Shown here piece after piece: positions 36,872 to 48,875 of a DNA stretch of 64,000 nt. The stretch's first letter is position 1; every line of letters starts with the position of its first letter. Under the pieces are notes generated by a model. That model worked only from the letters and a program-made list of their open reading frames with translations, did not search any database and was not told where the DNA came from. The DNA is taken from assembly GCA_016946835.1 (NCBI GenBank), contig JACVTC010000008.1:680001-744000 (forward strand), written 5' to 3'. Source of the stretch: Neocallimastix lanati (nom. inval.) (taxonomy: Eukaryota > Neocallimastigomycota > Neocallimastigomycetes > Neocallimastigales > Neocallimastigaceae). The position numbers and the translations under genes were made by a program.

Positions 36872-39800
36872 TTTTTCAAATTCTAAAGTATTCATTCTTT
36901 GTATGGCTTCATGTATAATATTCAATTCTTTCAGACTATCATTACATAATTTATTTCCTATAACTATTTAAAATATATATATGTATGTTTTTAATAAAAT
37001 AATTTTTATTATAGTAATAAATATATAATTATATTATTATTATTTATATAGATAGATAGATTATCATCATCATTTAGTATTATAAAAATTAAATTTAATC
37101 ACTTTTTAAAATATATTGATCTATTCATACATAAATATAAATTTTATAAAATATTACCTTTTTTATTAATTAATTCATTAAAATTTTTTATTTCTCTTCT
37201 AATAAAATCATAATCGTCTGAAGAATTATCCAATGTTTCATTTTTATTTTCATTTAAGAAAAATTTTTATTTTTTTTTTTTTTTTTTTTGTTCCGTTGGT
37301 AATCGATTTTTAATATAATTTATATTAATAATTAATAAATAAAAAATAAATAAATAAATATATATTAATATTACAGACTATTTTATATATATATATATAA
37401 ATTTATTATTTAATTACCATTTTTATCAGTTATTTCATTTTCTTCGTTTTCCATTCTATCATCATTACCAATTTTTTGAAATTTATTCTTATTAACTAAT
37501 AAAATATATAAATATTACAAATATATATATTTAGAAATAAAAAATATAGAATATACAATTGATATAATATATAATATTTTTTTTTTTGGTTGGTTAGCTG
37601 GTTAGTTAATTTATATATTTATTACCTTTATTATTATCTATCATATTCATTTTTTTTTGTTGATTTTTTAATGTCTCTGATCTCTCAGATATTGATGGCT
37701 CATCTAATTTATTTTTATTTTCTTATTATTAAGAAAAAAAAAAAATATATATATATATATATATTATTTTAAATTTTATTATTATTATTTATTATAAAAT
37801 TTTATTTTATTTTATGTTATTTTATTTTATTTTATTTTATTCAATCTGTACTTTATATTCATATTTCAACTATTTATTTTATTTATTTTATTTTATTTTA
37901 TTTTTTAATTACCATTTTTACTAGTAACTTCATTCCTTTCCATTTCAATTCTATCATTTAATTCCTTAGGATCATTTTTATTTAATTTATTTTTATCAAC
38001 TAATAAAAAAAAAATAATAAAATAAAAAATAAGAATAAAAAAAATACATAAAATGAAATACAATTATATAAATTTATATATATAAATAGAACAATAAAAT
38101 AATAAAATAACATCTGTTCATTAATTTATTTATTTTTTATTTTATTTTTTTAATTTATTTATTTATTTTGTAATTACCATTTTTGTTAGTTTCATCATTT
38201 GTTTCGTTTTCCATATTTTCATTTTCATCGTTATTTCTATCTAATTTTGTGATATCACTTTCATGAGATTCATCCTCATTAACTTATAATAGTAATAATA
38301 ATAATAATAATAATAAAGGTTTATTAAAAGTTTATATATATAAAGTATATAATTTAAATAATATTTTATAAATATTTAAATGAAAATAAAGAAAAAATAA
38401 TTAATATGTATATATATTCATTTATTAATAAATTTATTTATCTATTTATTTTATTTTATATCTGTTTATTTGATTTTATTATTCTATTTGTTTCTATTAT
38501 TTACCATTTGTATTATTTATTTCATTTATTTGCTTTTGATGATCATCTTCATTGATTAATGTCTCTGATTCTAAATAATCATTAATTTTATATAATAAAT
38601 ATTTATTATTATTGTTGTTATTTTTATTATTATTTAATAAATTTATTATCATTAATACTATCTATCCAGATAAAAAATAAATAATTATATATATTTAATA
38701 AATATATTTATACATATATATTTTACATATATATATATAAATTTACCATCATTTTCACTATTTTTCTTTTCAAGTACAATTTGAAATGATTTATTTTTAA
38801 TACTAATATCATCTCTTATATCAAAACCATTTTCAGTTTGATATTTTTTTGAATTTATTATATCAATTGCACTTGCACTTGCACTTGCATTTTCAAATTC
38901 ATTCCCTACATATTCGTTTTCAATATTATTTTCTTTTTTGTCTTCTTTTTCAATTTCATTTCCATTTCCATTTTCTTTTTCATTTAGATTATTATTTAAA
39001 TTTTTATTATTATTTATTATTTCTTGTTCTTGTTCTGTTTTATTATTATTTTCTCCTTCTTTTTCATTTGTATTTCCATTTCCTTGTCCAATTCCAATTC
39101 CGTTTTCATTTTGATTTCCATTTTCATTTCCATTTTGATTATTATCCTCATTTTCTTTACCATTATCATTATTATTTTCTTTATCTTTGTCTTGCTCTGT
39201 TTCTTTTTCTGTTTCCTTTTCGGTTTCATTTCTAATTTCTTTTTGTCTCCTCCTTCTTCTTCTCCTTTTTCCTTTTCTTTTTTCATTCTCATTTGTATTT
39301 TCATTTATATTTTGATCCTCATTTTTATCTACATTTTCATTTTCATTATAAATTTCAATATCTTTTAAAATAAAATTATTTTTAATAATTATAATAATAA
39401 CAAATTATTAATATTTTAATTAAGATTTAATATTTTAAAAAAAAAAAAAAAAAAAATTAAAAAAAAATTAAAAAAATTTTACAAACTAAATATTAAACAT
39501 TAAATTTTAAAATGAAGGGATAAAATAAAATGTTATATATATATATATATGTTTGTTCGTTTGTTTATTATTTAATTTAAATATTGTCATTATATATATT
39601 TTATTTATAAGATATGTTTATATTACCATTTTTATCATAATTAAGTTGTTTTATGCTTACCTGCTTTAATATTATTTTCTACAAATGTCATATTATTTGA
39701 ATTTTGATTTTCTCTTAAATAATTTAAATTATGTTCTTTTGGTATGTTAACTTATGTGTATATATAAATTTTAAATATATATATATTAAACAAGTCATTA

Positions 39801-40639
39801 TTAATTTATATAACATAAAAAAAAAATATTATTAATTTATATTAATTATTTATTATAACTAATACTCAATCGGAATAATATATAGAATATACAAAAAGTT
39901 TTATAATTTATTTATTTTTTTTTAACTACCTTTATATAAATATAAATATATACTAATAATAACTTTATTATTTTCTATAATTGATTTATTAACTTTATTA
40001 TTAGTATTAAAGAGTTCACTTTCATTTATATAGTTTCTTATTAAAAATGAATCTACAACTTTATTGAAAGAATGGTATGCATTAAAAATACTTAATGCTT
40101 TAAATATATATAAATATATAATATATAATAGAATAATAATAATTATAACAAAACAGAGATGAAAATTTTAAATGTTAACTTTATATATTCATAATAATAT
40201 ATTCTTATATAAATAATAATATATAAACATATATAATATCTTTTTTTTTAAAAAAAAAAAAAAGAAAGAAAGAAAGAATAACAAATTACGTTTAATTCGA
40301 TATAAAGAGAAATTATTGATATTTCGAAAACCAAAATTGCATTTAATATTTATAGAATCATCACCATTGAAAGGAAAATTTTCAAGATTTTTTAAATTTA
40401 ATGATATAAAACCACTTTTATCTATATTTAATGAAAGAACCCTTTTAAAATTTATATATATATATATATATACATAGTATAAAACGAAAAGAAAGATAGA
40501 ATATATATATATAAAGTTTTAAAATATATACATATTTAATAAATATATAATAAATATATATATAATATCTTAGTAATATTTTTATATAAATAAAAGGTAT
40601 TTTATTTATTTTAAATTTATATTTGTATATATATAAAAA

Positions 40640-40672
<33 letters not shown>

Positions 40673-42512
40673 GAGAAAAATGTCTATAAAAAATAGTAAT
40701 ATATACATATAGTATCATTACATATAGTTTTAATATCTATTTATAAAAAAAAATAGTTTTAAATTTACCATCGATAACCACCAACATTAAAAACGGGACT
40801 AAAAATCCAATCATTTATTTTATTCCAATCATCAATTACCCATTCATAATAATTACCACTTTTAACAATATTTCTCTTTCCATATTTTCTTTTTGTAATA
40901 TGACTTTTTAGTTCATCAATATATGTTTCTTTATTATAATTTATAACACATATAAATATTATATAAAGAGTTATTTAAAGAATAATAAAATTATATACAA
41001 AAACATCAATTATTTTTATTTTTAATTTTGTTATCTTAAATAAATAATTAAATAAATAAATAAATAAAAAAAGTATTAAAATAATTATTATTTACTTACC
41101 ATAGATATCATCAATTTTATAAAATCTAAAAAAAATATCAATCATAATGATGTCATTTTTAATTAAATTTTTCAATTTTTCATATTCATCACCTTTTATC
41201 CTTTTTTTGAAAAAAGTATATCCTAATTTATTATACTTATCATTTTTGCTTATTAAATAGGGTGATTCTAATTGTAAATGATAGCATTGAAATTATTTTA
41301 ATTAATTGTTTATTGGTTACCAAAAATTAATAATGTTTATTTATAAATAATAGATATATATACAAAATTTAAAAAATATGTATATATAAAAATATAAATA
41401 AAATCATATATATAAATAAAAGTATAAATATATATATAAATGTATATATATATATAAATTAAAATTTAATATAAAATATAGTAGAATATTCAGAGAGAGA
41501 GATGTTATTAGTTATAATCAATATTTTAATTATTGCTTTGATTATTGTCTTCATATTCAATAATAATATAATAATAAAAATATAAATGAAATATTGATAA
41601 TAATTTACAATGAAATCTCTTAATTTCATTTTTTTTTTTTTTTTTTTTTAATATTTCACTTATTTATTTATTCAACTATTTATTTAATCATTTATTTTTA
41701 TTTATTTTTTTTTTTTATATTAATTACAATTCAGTCAATAAAACTTACGATTGCAAGCTAAAAAATTGGATGGATCTTCATATTCTCTTATTGACAAAAC
41801 AATTTTTAAAAAAATTAACTTGTTGGTATCTTTTTTAATATTTAAATTGGTTAAACTGATATCTAAATACTCATTATCTATATTATTTTGTTTATCTGCT
41901 TTTATTTGAAGTTGCCTTTATTTATATATAAATATTGTTTGTTTATTTGTTTATTTATTGAATTTGTTTTTGTTTTTAATTTTAATTTAAATTATTAATT
42001 ATATAATTAGTTACAAGAAAGAATATTAAATAGATTAATAAAATATCTCTTTATTTATATATTTTTTCAAAATAACACAAATAATAAAAAAATAAAAATA
42101 AAATAGAAAAAAAATTATCTAGTAATATATTATTTTTAATTTAATATATAATTACCATTTACAGTTATTTATAAAAAATTCCTTAACAAAATTACAATTA
42201 TTAATATTTAAAAATTCAACAAAATTCTCAATTTGAATCCCATAATAATCTTCCTTTAAAATTGGATAATTAGTATCGTCATTTAACAATTTTCGTAGTT
42301 TACTTTTATAAAGCTCTTAATAAAAATTTATATATTAATAGATAAAAAGTAATAATGTTAAAAATGAAAGTTATGTAGCTCTATTAGTATATGAAATACT
42401 TCAATTTTTTTTTTTTTTTTAATTTGAAATTTAAAATTTCTATGATATAATTTTTTTTTTTTTTTTTAATTTGAAATTTAAAATTTCTATGATATAATTT
42501 GATTTCTATCAA

Positions 42513-42543
<31 letters not shown>

Positions 42544-42599
42544 GATTATTTGATAAAATCTAATGTATTACCTATTACACTTCTATCTATCATTGCCAT
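34661..42599 (-). CDS. MATH-MATH-linker-SH3x3 scaffold protein, 22-exon gene model
   Basis: Exons, in transcript order: 42599-42572, 42315-42156, 41915-41749, 41267-41100, 40928-40769, 40441-40290, 40097-39930, 39750-39661, 39361-38747, 38570-38505, 38282-38178, 37999-37913, 37721-37626, 37495-37418, 37250-37158, 36963-36871, 36606-36556, 36403-36245, 36120-35890, 35718-35518, 35331-35134, 34854-34661. Frame is kept across all junctions, giving 1119 residues. Introns are GT...AG except the acceptor of exon 15 (TG); skipping that exon also keeps frame (1088 residues). Residues about 28-174 and 195-334 are two MATH/TRAF-type domains (YGIQIENF...CKWQLQI...LGYTFFKK...IKNDIIMIDIFF; YYEWVIDDWNKI...GGYRWVLSL...NVIISIYLY-like end). 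Residues about 335-920 are Asn/Glu/Asp/Lys-rich linker with a basic cluster KRKGKRRRRRRQK. Residues about 922-1119 are three SH3 domains (ALYDY/SLYDF start, DGWLYGY or EGWVYGY, GFFPKLFV or GLFPKLYI). Likely a cytoplasmic adaptor; partners unknown. Confidence 0.85.
36820..36869. repeat. Poly-T run inside an intron next to a donor site
   Basis: About 50 consecutive T on the plus strand (poly-A in the transcript), ending directly beside the donor GT of the exon at 36871-36963. Confidence 0.85.
37158..37250 (-). other. Linker exon with a TG instead of AG acceptor
   Basis: By homology with its neighbours this exon should begin ENKNETL; the next exon upstream but one begins ENKNKLD. The acceptor dinucleotide before it reads TG where all other acceptors of the gene read AG, and no usable AG lies just upstream. 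The exon is 93 bases in phase 1-1, so it can be skipped without frame change. Either it is a rare non-AG acceptor or the exon is no longer used. Confidence 0.55.
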
Positions 42600-43379
42600 T
42601 TTTATTTTATCTTCTTCTTTTAAATAAAAATATAATATTAGTTCTTTTTTTTTTTTCCTTTTTTTTATTTATTATTTTAATTTTTATTTTTAATTGGAAA
42701 ATAAAAAATAAAAAATATAAAATAATTAAAATTTTCTTTTTTTTTTTTTAAGTCAAATTAAAAAAAAAAAGTTCTTTTCTATAAAATAAAAACAGTTTTT
42801 TTTTTTTTTTATATATATATATATATTTTTTATATATTTAGTAAAAATGTATTATTTAAAAATTTTTATTTAAAATTTATTAATTATTATTTAAAGTTTA
42901 TTAATTATTATTTAAAAGTTATTATATAAAAATTATTAATTAAAATTTATTAATTAAAATTAATTATTATTTAAAAATTTAAATTAAAAAGTATTAATTA
43001 AAAATAATTAATTAAAAAATTATTATTATGTAATAATTACTTTTTTAAAATTATTATTACTTATTATTTAAAAATTATTATTTAAAAGTTATATTTATTT
43101 AAAAAATACTTTTTTAAGAATTATTATTATTTCAAAATTATTAAATTTTAAAAATTATTATATAAAAGTTATTAATTATTATTTAAAAAATACATATTTA
43201 AAATTATTATTACTTCTTATTTAAAAATTATTTTTTAATAATTATTATTTGAAAATTAATATTTAAAAATTATTATTTATAAATTATTATTTATAAATTA
43301 TTATTTAATAAAAATATATAAAAACTATATTTAAAATTTTAATAATACTTCTTTTTAAAATCTTTTTTTTTTTTAAATT
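42600..43379. other. AT-rich 5' flank of the MATH-SH3 gene
   Basis: Poly-T blocks near 42641-42670 and 42734-42750, then irregular TTATTTAAAAATTATT-like sequence that grades into the satellite to the right. No gene seen; the promoter of the MATH-SH3 gene must lie here. Confidence 0.6.
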
Positions 43380-44840
43380 ATATAAACTTTATTATTTAAA
43401 AATGAATTATTATTTAAAAATGAATTATTATTTAAAAATTACTATTATTTAAAAATTAATTATTGTATAAAAATTATTATTATTTAAAAATTACTATTAT
43501 TTAAAAATTATTATTATTTAAAAAATTAATTATTGTATAAAAATTATTTTTATTTAAAAATTACTATTATTTAAAAATTATTATTATTTAAAAATTAATT
43601 ATTGTATAAAAATTATTATTATTTAAAAATTACTATTATTTAAAAATTATTATTATTTAAAAATTATTATTATTTAAAAATTATTATTATTTAAAAATTA
43701 CTATTATTTAAAAATTATTATTATTTAAAAAATTAATTATTGTATAAAAATTATTTTTATTTAAAAATTACTATTATTTAAAAATTATTATTATTTAAAA
43801 ATTAATTATTGTATAAAAATTATTATTATTTAAAAATTACTATTATTTAAAAATTATTATTATTTAAAAATTATTATTATTTAAAAATGAATTATTATTT
43901 AAAAATTACTATTATTTTAAAAATTATTATTATTTAAAAATTAATTATTGTATAAAAATTATTATTATTTAAAAATTACTATTATTTAAAAATTATTATT
44001 ATTTAAAAAATTAATTATTGTATAAAAATTATTTTTATTTAAAAATTACTATTATTTAAAAATTATTATTATTTAAAAATTAATTATTGTATAAAAATTA
44101 TTATTATTTAAAAATTACTATTATTTAAAAATTATTATTATTTAAAAATTATTATTATTTAAAAATTATTATTATTTAAAAATTAATTATTGTATAAAAA
44201 TTATTATTATTTAAAAATTATTATTATTTAAAAATTATTATTATTTAAAAATTACTATTATTTAAAAATTATTATTATTTAAAAATTATTATTATTTAAA
44301 AATTATTATTATTTAAAAATTAATTATTGTATAAAAATTATTATTATTTAAAAATTACTATTATTTAAAAATTATTATTATTTAAAAATTATTATTATTT
44401 AAAAAATTAATTATTGTATAAAAATTATTTTTATTTAAAAATTACTATTATTTAAAAATTATTATTATTTAAAAATTAATTATTGTATAAAAATTATTAT
44501 TATTTAAAAATTACTATTATTTAAAAATTATTATTATTTAAAAAATTAATTATTGTATAAAAATTATTTTTATTTAAAAATTACTATTATTTAAAAATTA
44601 TTATTATTTAAAAATTAATTATTGTATAAAAATTATTATTATTTAAAAATTACTATTATTTAAAAATTATTATTATTTAAAAATTATTATTATTTAAAAA
44701 TTATTATTATTTAAAAATTAATTATTGTATAAAAATTATTATTATTTAAAAATTACTATTATTTAAAAATTATGATTTAAAAACTATTATGATTTAAAAA
44801 TTACTATTATTTAAAAATTATTATTTAAAAATTATTATTT
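43380..44840. repeat. 17-bp AT satellite with higher-order arrangement
   Basis: About 1.45 kb built from a 17-bp unit attattatttaaaaatt and variants: tactattatttaaaaat, and the longer ttaattattgtataaaaatt. The variant with ttgtataaaa recurs about 15 times (first near 43455, last near 44725) at spacings of roughly 65-130 bp, and the order of variants repeats, so larger blocks have been duplicated. Confidence 0.93.
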
Positions 44841-45689
44841 AAAATTTATAATTAATTATTTAGAAATCATTAATATTAAATATTTTTTTTTATAAATCAT
44901 TTTAAAAATTTTTTAAGAAAAATGAATAAATAAAAAATATATTTTTTTTTATACTTTTCAAATTGTATTTTTAAAATTATGATAACTCTCTAACCTATTA
45001 ACATTTTCAAAATAGTATTATTAAACTTTTGTCATTATTATAAATTTTTAAAATTATTATTTCTTTTAAAAAAAATAGTTAAAACTATTAATATATCTTA
45101 TAACATAATTAGATGTAATTGTATTATATAAAAATAGAATACTTTTTTCTTTTCTAACTTTCTATCGTTTTAAAATCAAATTTTTTTTTTTCCAACATCA
45201 AAAATAAACATATCAAATAATTAAAATTTAATAAATAAATATTTTTTTTTAAATTAATTAATAAAAAAGTTTCACAAAAATATTCAATTTAATGAATAAT
45301 TTTTGATAGATTTATTCATATATCAGGATTGAAATTTAGAACTTTATTTTACCTTTTTTTTTTTTAAAAAAAAAAAAATCCCAATTACAATAATATTATA
45401 TAAAGATTTATTATGATTATGAATTAATTACCAAATTATATAATTGAATATCAACCGGTTAGTATAGTTTCCATTTTAATTTTATTTCATTAAATAAATT
45501 TTCTTGTAATAATGATATTTAATTTTAATAGTAGATAATAAATATATAATTAATAGAATAAAATAGTTTAAAATTAATTTCATTTATTTTTTTTTCCATA
45601 TTTTTTTTAATCCTAATTAAATATTATATTATTAGAAAATAATAATAAAAAAATATGATAACTGTCAACTTATTGAAACTAAAAATAAT
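44841..45689. other. AT-rich intergenic DNA
   Basis: AT-rich with short homopolymers (45351-45377). No coding motif seen. Confidence 0.6.
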
Positions 45690-46010
45690 AATCAGTACAT
45701 AATAACCATCGTTGACTCAACATGTCTGCTCTCCACGGAGTTCCTCAAATTATTACCATAGATAATAGAGTTCAATTTACCTCAGATATGACTAATGTTT
45801 TTCTGGGCTTACATGATGTTTATGTTAAAATTTACTTCTACGTATCATCCCGAATCAAAATTAGAACCCTATTTTGTTGGTCCCTTAAAAAGTGGTTAAG
45901 AAACAATATAATACCTTGTCCTTACCTTATCCTAACACAGATATTCAAATAGAGAGGAAAATGTTCATTTGAAGAACATTGTAAAGAAATGTGTCTTTAA
46001 CAATAAAAAA
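45690..46010 (+). mobile_element. Ty3/gypsy integrase fragment
   Basis: The plus-strand frame 45722-45952 reads LHGVPQIITIDNRVQFTSDM, matching the gypsy integrase block H-G-x-P-x-x-I-x-S-D-R-x-x-Q-F-T-S with the catalytic Asp retained in a damaged context. After a frame change come FTSTYHPESK (normally S-T-A-Y-H-P-Q-T-D-G) and EPYFVGPLKSG, the start of the integrase C-terminal domain, near 45835-45895. The region between is deleted. A dead remnant. Confidence 0.8.
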
Positions 46011-46447
46011 AAATAAAAAAGTATACTTAAATACTTAGAAATAAAAATTAAAAATGTAATTATTTATTAATTATAAAATTTATTATTAAAAACACATTAA
46101 ATTAACTCCATAGGTTAGTGATAAATAATTTTATCTTATTAATAAAAACTCAATTTCTAAAATATTTTTTTTATTTTTATTATTTTTTTTTAAATCACTA
46201 AGACAGGTTCTTTATTTTTATGATTTCGTTATATGGTCTTCCTCCAGGATTCGAATACCAGACGAATCATTAAATAAATAAAATTAAAAAAAAATTAACT
46301 ATACTAAGAGTGAATTTCATAAACTTTTATATTTAAAACATATTAATAAAATACATGAATTATTTATTTAATTATTATTATATATATATATTTTCAAGAA
46401 TATTAAAATAAATTTTAAACTAAAATTAACTATGTAAGATCTTTAAA

Positions 46448-46487
<40 letters not shown>

Positions 46488-46559
46488 CATATATATTTTG
46501 ATATTAATAAAAATAAATTTTTAAGTAAAAAAGGAACAAAAAAAATTTGAAATTTATTT
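46011..46559. other. AT-rich spacer between two integrase relics
   Basis: AT-rich with poly-T (46450-46480). A patch at about 46195-46275 resembles a tRNA T-arm by eye but does not fold (see rejected items). Confidence 0.6.
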
Positions 46560-47060
46560 TTAATTTTTCGTATTAAAAGCTTCAAGTAGTTCAGGACAAT
46601 GTAAATTTGATTCAGGCTCCCATGAAGCTTCAGAAAGAAGGTAGCCTTTCCATTTTACAAGATATTGCGTTTTTATGGTAATGTTTCCTTTTGTCAAGGA
46701 TTTCTTCAACTTCATACTCTTCTTGATCATCAACAATAATAAGAGGTGGAGGATCTTAATTTCTTTTGAATTTTTTATCTTCATAATAGGGTTCTAAAGC
46801 CGAAACGTGAACTATTGGGTGAATTTTAATATTTTCTGGTAGATTTAATTTAAAAGATACATCAGATTTTTTTTTCTAGAATTTCATATGGTCCTAATTT
46901 CTTAGGTTTAAACTTTTTGTTACCTTTATGTAAAAATAAGAGAACTATCAAGCCAATCTTTATCTTTAACTTTGAATTCTGTTGGTTTGCTTCTTAATTT
47001 GTATGTATATTTCTTTTGATTGTTTGATGCAACTTTTAAATTTTTTATTTTTTTATTTCT
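46560..47060 (-). mobile_element. Chromovirus (Ty3/gypsy) integrase C-terminus with chromodomain, decayed
   Basis: Read on the minus strand from 47060 down: KYTYKLRSKPTEFKVKDKDW, KKFKPKKLGPYEILEK, then FKLNLPENIKIHPIVHVSAL and EPYYEDKKFKRN, a stop, EEYEVEEILDKRK and after a frameshift the chromodomain core TQYLVKWKGY, EASWEPESNL and LEAF. This is the typical end of chromovirus integrases, where the chromodomain helps direct integration to marked chromatin. At least one stop and two frameshifts interrupt it. The strand is opposite to the integrase piece at 45690-46010, so they come from different copies. Confidence 0.88.
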
Positions 47061-47200
47061 AATTTCTGTTATATTATCTAATACTATATTATTTTTATAA
47101 TTTTTTAATACTTATCATTTACTGTTTTATTTGATTGTTTGTTTATCTGTTTATTTTAGAATTTTAATAACTATAATATATATATAGTTATAGATCTTTT

Positions 47201-48419
47201 TTATCTTTTATTTAGATTAGATTTAAGTTCAACTAAATATTTTTTTATATCATCGTTCTTGTAAAGTCTACGAAATTTAAATGGAATTTTTTTTGAAAAT
47301 TGTCTTCTATAAGAATTAATTACATTAATTGCTTTATCTATATCTGCCCCTTGTTCAACTAAATATTCTATTGTTTGTTTTTTTCCTTTCATGCATGCCA
47401 AAAATAGCGGGGTTTCAGCTGATTTATTTTCTTTATTAATATCTGCTCCATGTTCGATTAAATATTTTATTATTTCATCATTTCTACTTCGACATGCATT
47501 AAATAGAGCTGTTTCACCATGTATATTTTCTATTGCTATATCTATTTCAAGTTCAACTAAATATTTTACAAGCTTTTCATTTCCACTGTTACATGCCATA
47601 AATAAAGTTGTTTCCCCTTCACGATATATCTTTTTAATATCTGCGCCTAGTTCAACTAAATATTTTACTAGATTTTCGTTTCCACTTTTGCATGAGTAAA
47701 ATAATGGCGTATTACTATCATACGATTCTTCATTTATATCAGCACCAAGTTCAATTAAATATTTTACTAGATTTTCATTTCCACTGTAACATGCCATAAA
47801 TAAGGGTGAATAACCGTGTTTATCTTTTATATTTATACTGGCACCATGTTTAATTAAATATTTTACTATTTTTTCATTTCCTTCTCGACATGCACAATAT
47901 AATGGTGTTTCATTAAATCTATTTACTTTATTTACATCAGCTCCATGTCCAATTAAATATTTAACTATACCTTTTTTCCCATCTTTACATACTTTCTCAA
48001 AATAATCTTGAAGATTATCTTGAGGATGATCTGTGGAAATTATATATTTATCATTAGATATCATTCGATTTAGGTAAGTGACAGAAGTTGGAGAATTATT
48101 TTTATATTGAAAAAGAAGCCATTTAATGAATTTATTATCATAAAATTTAAAGTTATCAAAAATAATATTTAATAACTGAATTTCATTATTTTTTATTAAT
48201 TCCTTTAATAAGGAAGATGATAGGTATAGAGTATCCCTACAATGTTTTGTTATAAAACTTAACCTATCAGAAGTAAGTAAGCCTTTTTTATAGATTTCCA
48301 AAGGGATATCAATTTTTTCTGAAATAGTTTTATTTATATCATTTATTGAAGTACTATATTTTCATTATCTATATCTTCTATAAATAATTCAATTTTAAAG
48401 TTATTATTTAAATCTTTTA

Positions 48420-48462
<43 letters not shown>

Positions 48463-48477
48463 TTGTGATGATGCCAT
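47201..48477 (-). CDS. Ankyrin-repeat protein, frameshifted near its N-terminus
   Basis: The open part 48301-47201 codes 366 residues. An N-terminal region (KGLLTSDRLSFITKHCRD...LLKELIKNNEIQLLNIIFDNF) is followed by about eight 33-residue ankyrin repeats with the pattern K-Y-L-I-E-L-G-A-D-I-N...TPLFYACKSGNENLV, and a basic tail. Upstream, an ATG at 48477 opens a frame with MASSQ, a poly-Asn tract (AAT units, 48423-48463) and about 30 more residues ending near DIDNENI. The frame then hits a stop at about 48333, while the continuation (STSINDINKTISEKI, LEIYKKGLL) lies one base out of phase. So one base appears to be missing at about 48345. It could be a real mutation or a sequencing indel. Role: intracellular binding protein of a family common in these fungi; partner unknown. 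Confidence 0.85.
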
Positions 48478-48870
48478 TTTTTTTTTATTAAATTGAATAA
48501 TATATATTAAAATTAAATAAAAAATTCAAACTTTACATTTTATACATTTTATTATTTTGATTTGATATAATTATTTTAAAATATATATAAAAATAAAGAA
48601 ATAAAATAAAATAAAATAAAAAAAAAAAAAAAAAAAAAATTATTAATTTCTATATAAATTTTTTCTTTATTTAAATATTATTTAGCCTTGTATAATATTA
48701 TATTTAATTTTATTTTTTATTTTTATTTTAATTTCAAAATTTCTAACAATAAATATATAAATTCCAATAAACTGTAATTTAATTTGATATATTTTTTTTA
48801 AGAATTAATATAATTAAAGTCTTACAGTTTACAAATTAAAATATCATTTAGCCTTTGAACTTTATTTTAA
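48478..48870. other. AT-rich 5' flank of the ankyrin gene
   Basis: Poly-A (48619-48639) and AT-rich sequence. It contains at about 48715-48840 a diverged third copy of the 139-bp repeat that follows. Confidence 0.6.
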
Positions 48871-48875
48871 TTTTA

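Noticed and set aside
38849-39368. Plus-strand open frames rich in Phe/His/Ile opposite the MATH-SH3 linker
   Set aside because: Antisense shadows of the 615-base Asn/Glu-rich exon (39361-38747), whose splice sites and frame fit the minus-strand gene.
46195-46275. tRNA-like patch with a GGATTCGAATACC segment resembling a T-arm/B box
   Set aside because: The flanking bases do not form a T stem on either strand and no acceptor, D or anticodon stems could be drawn.
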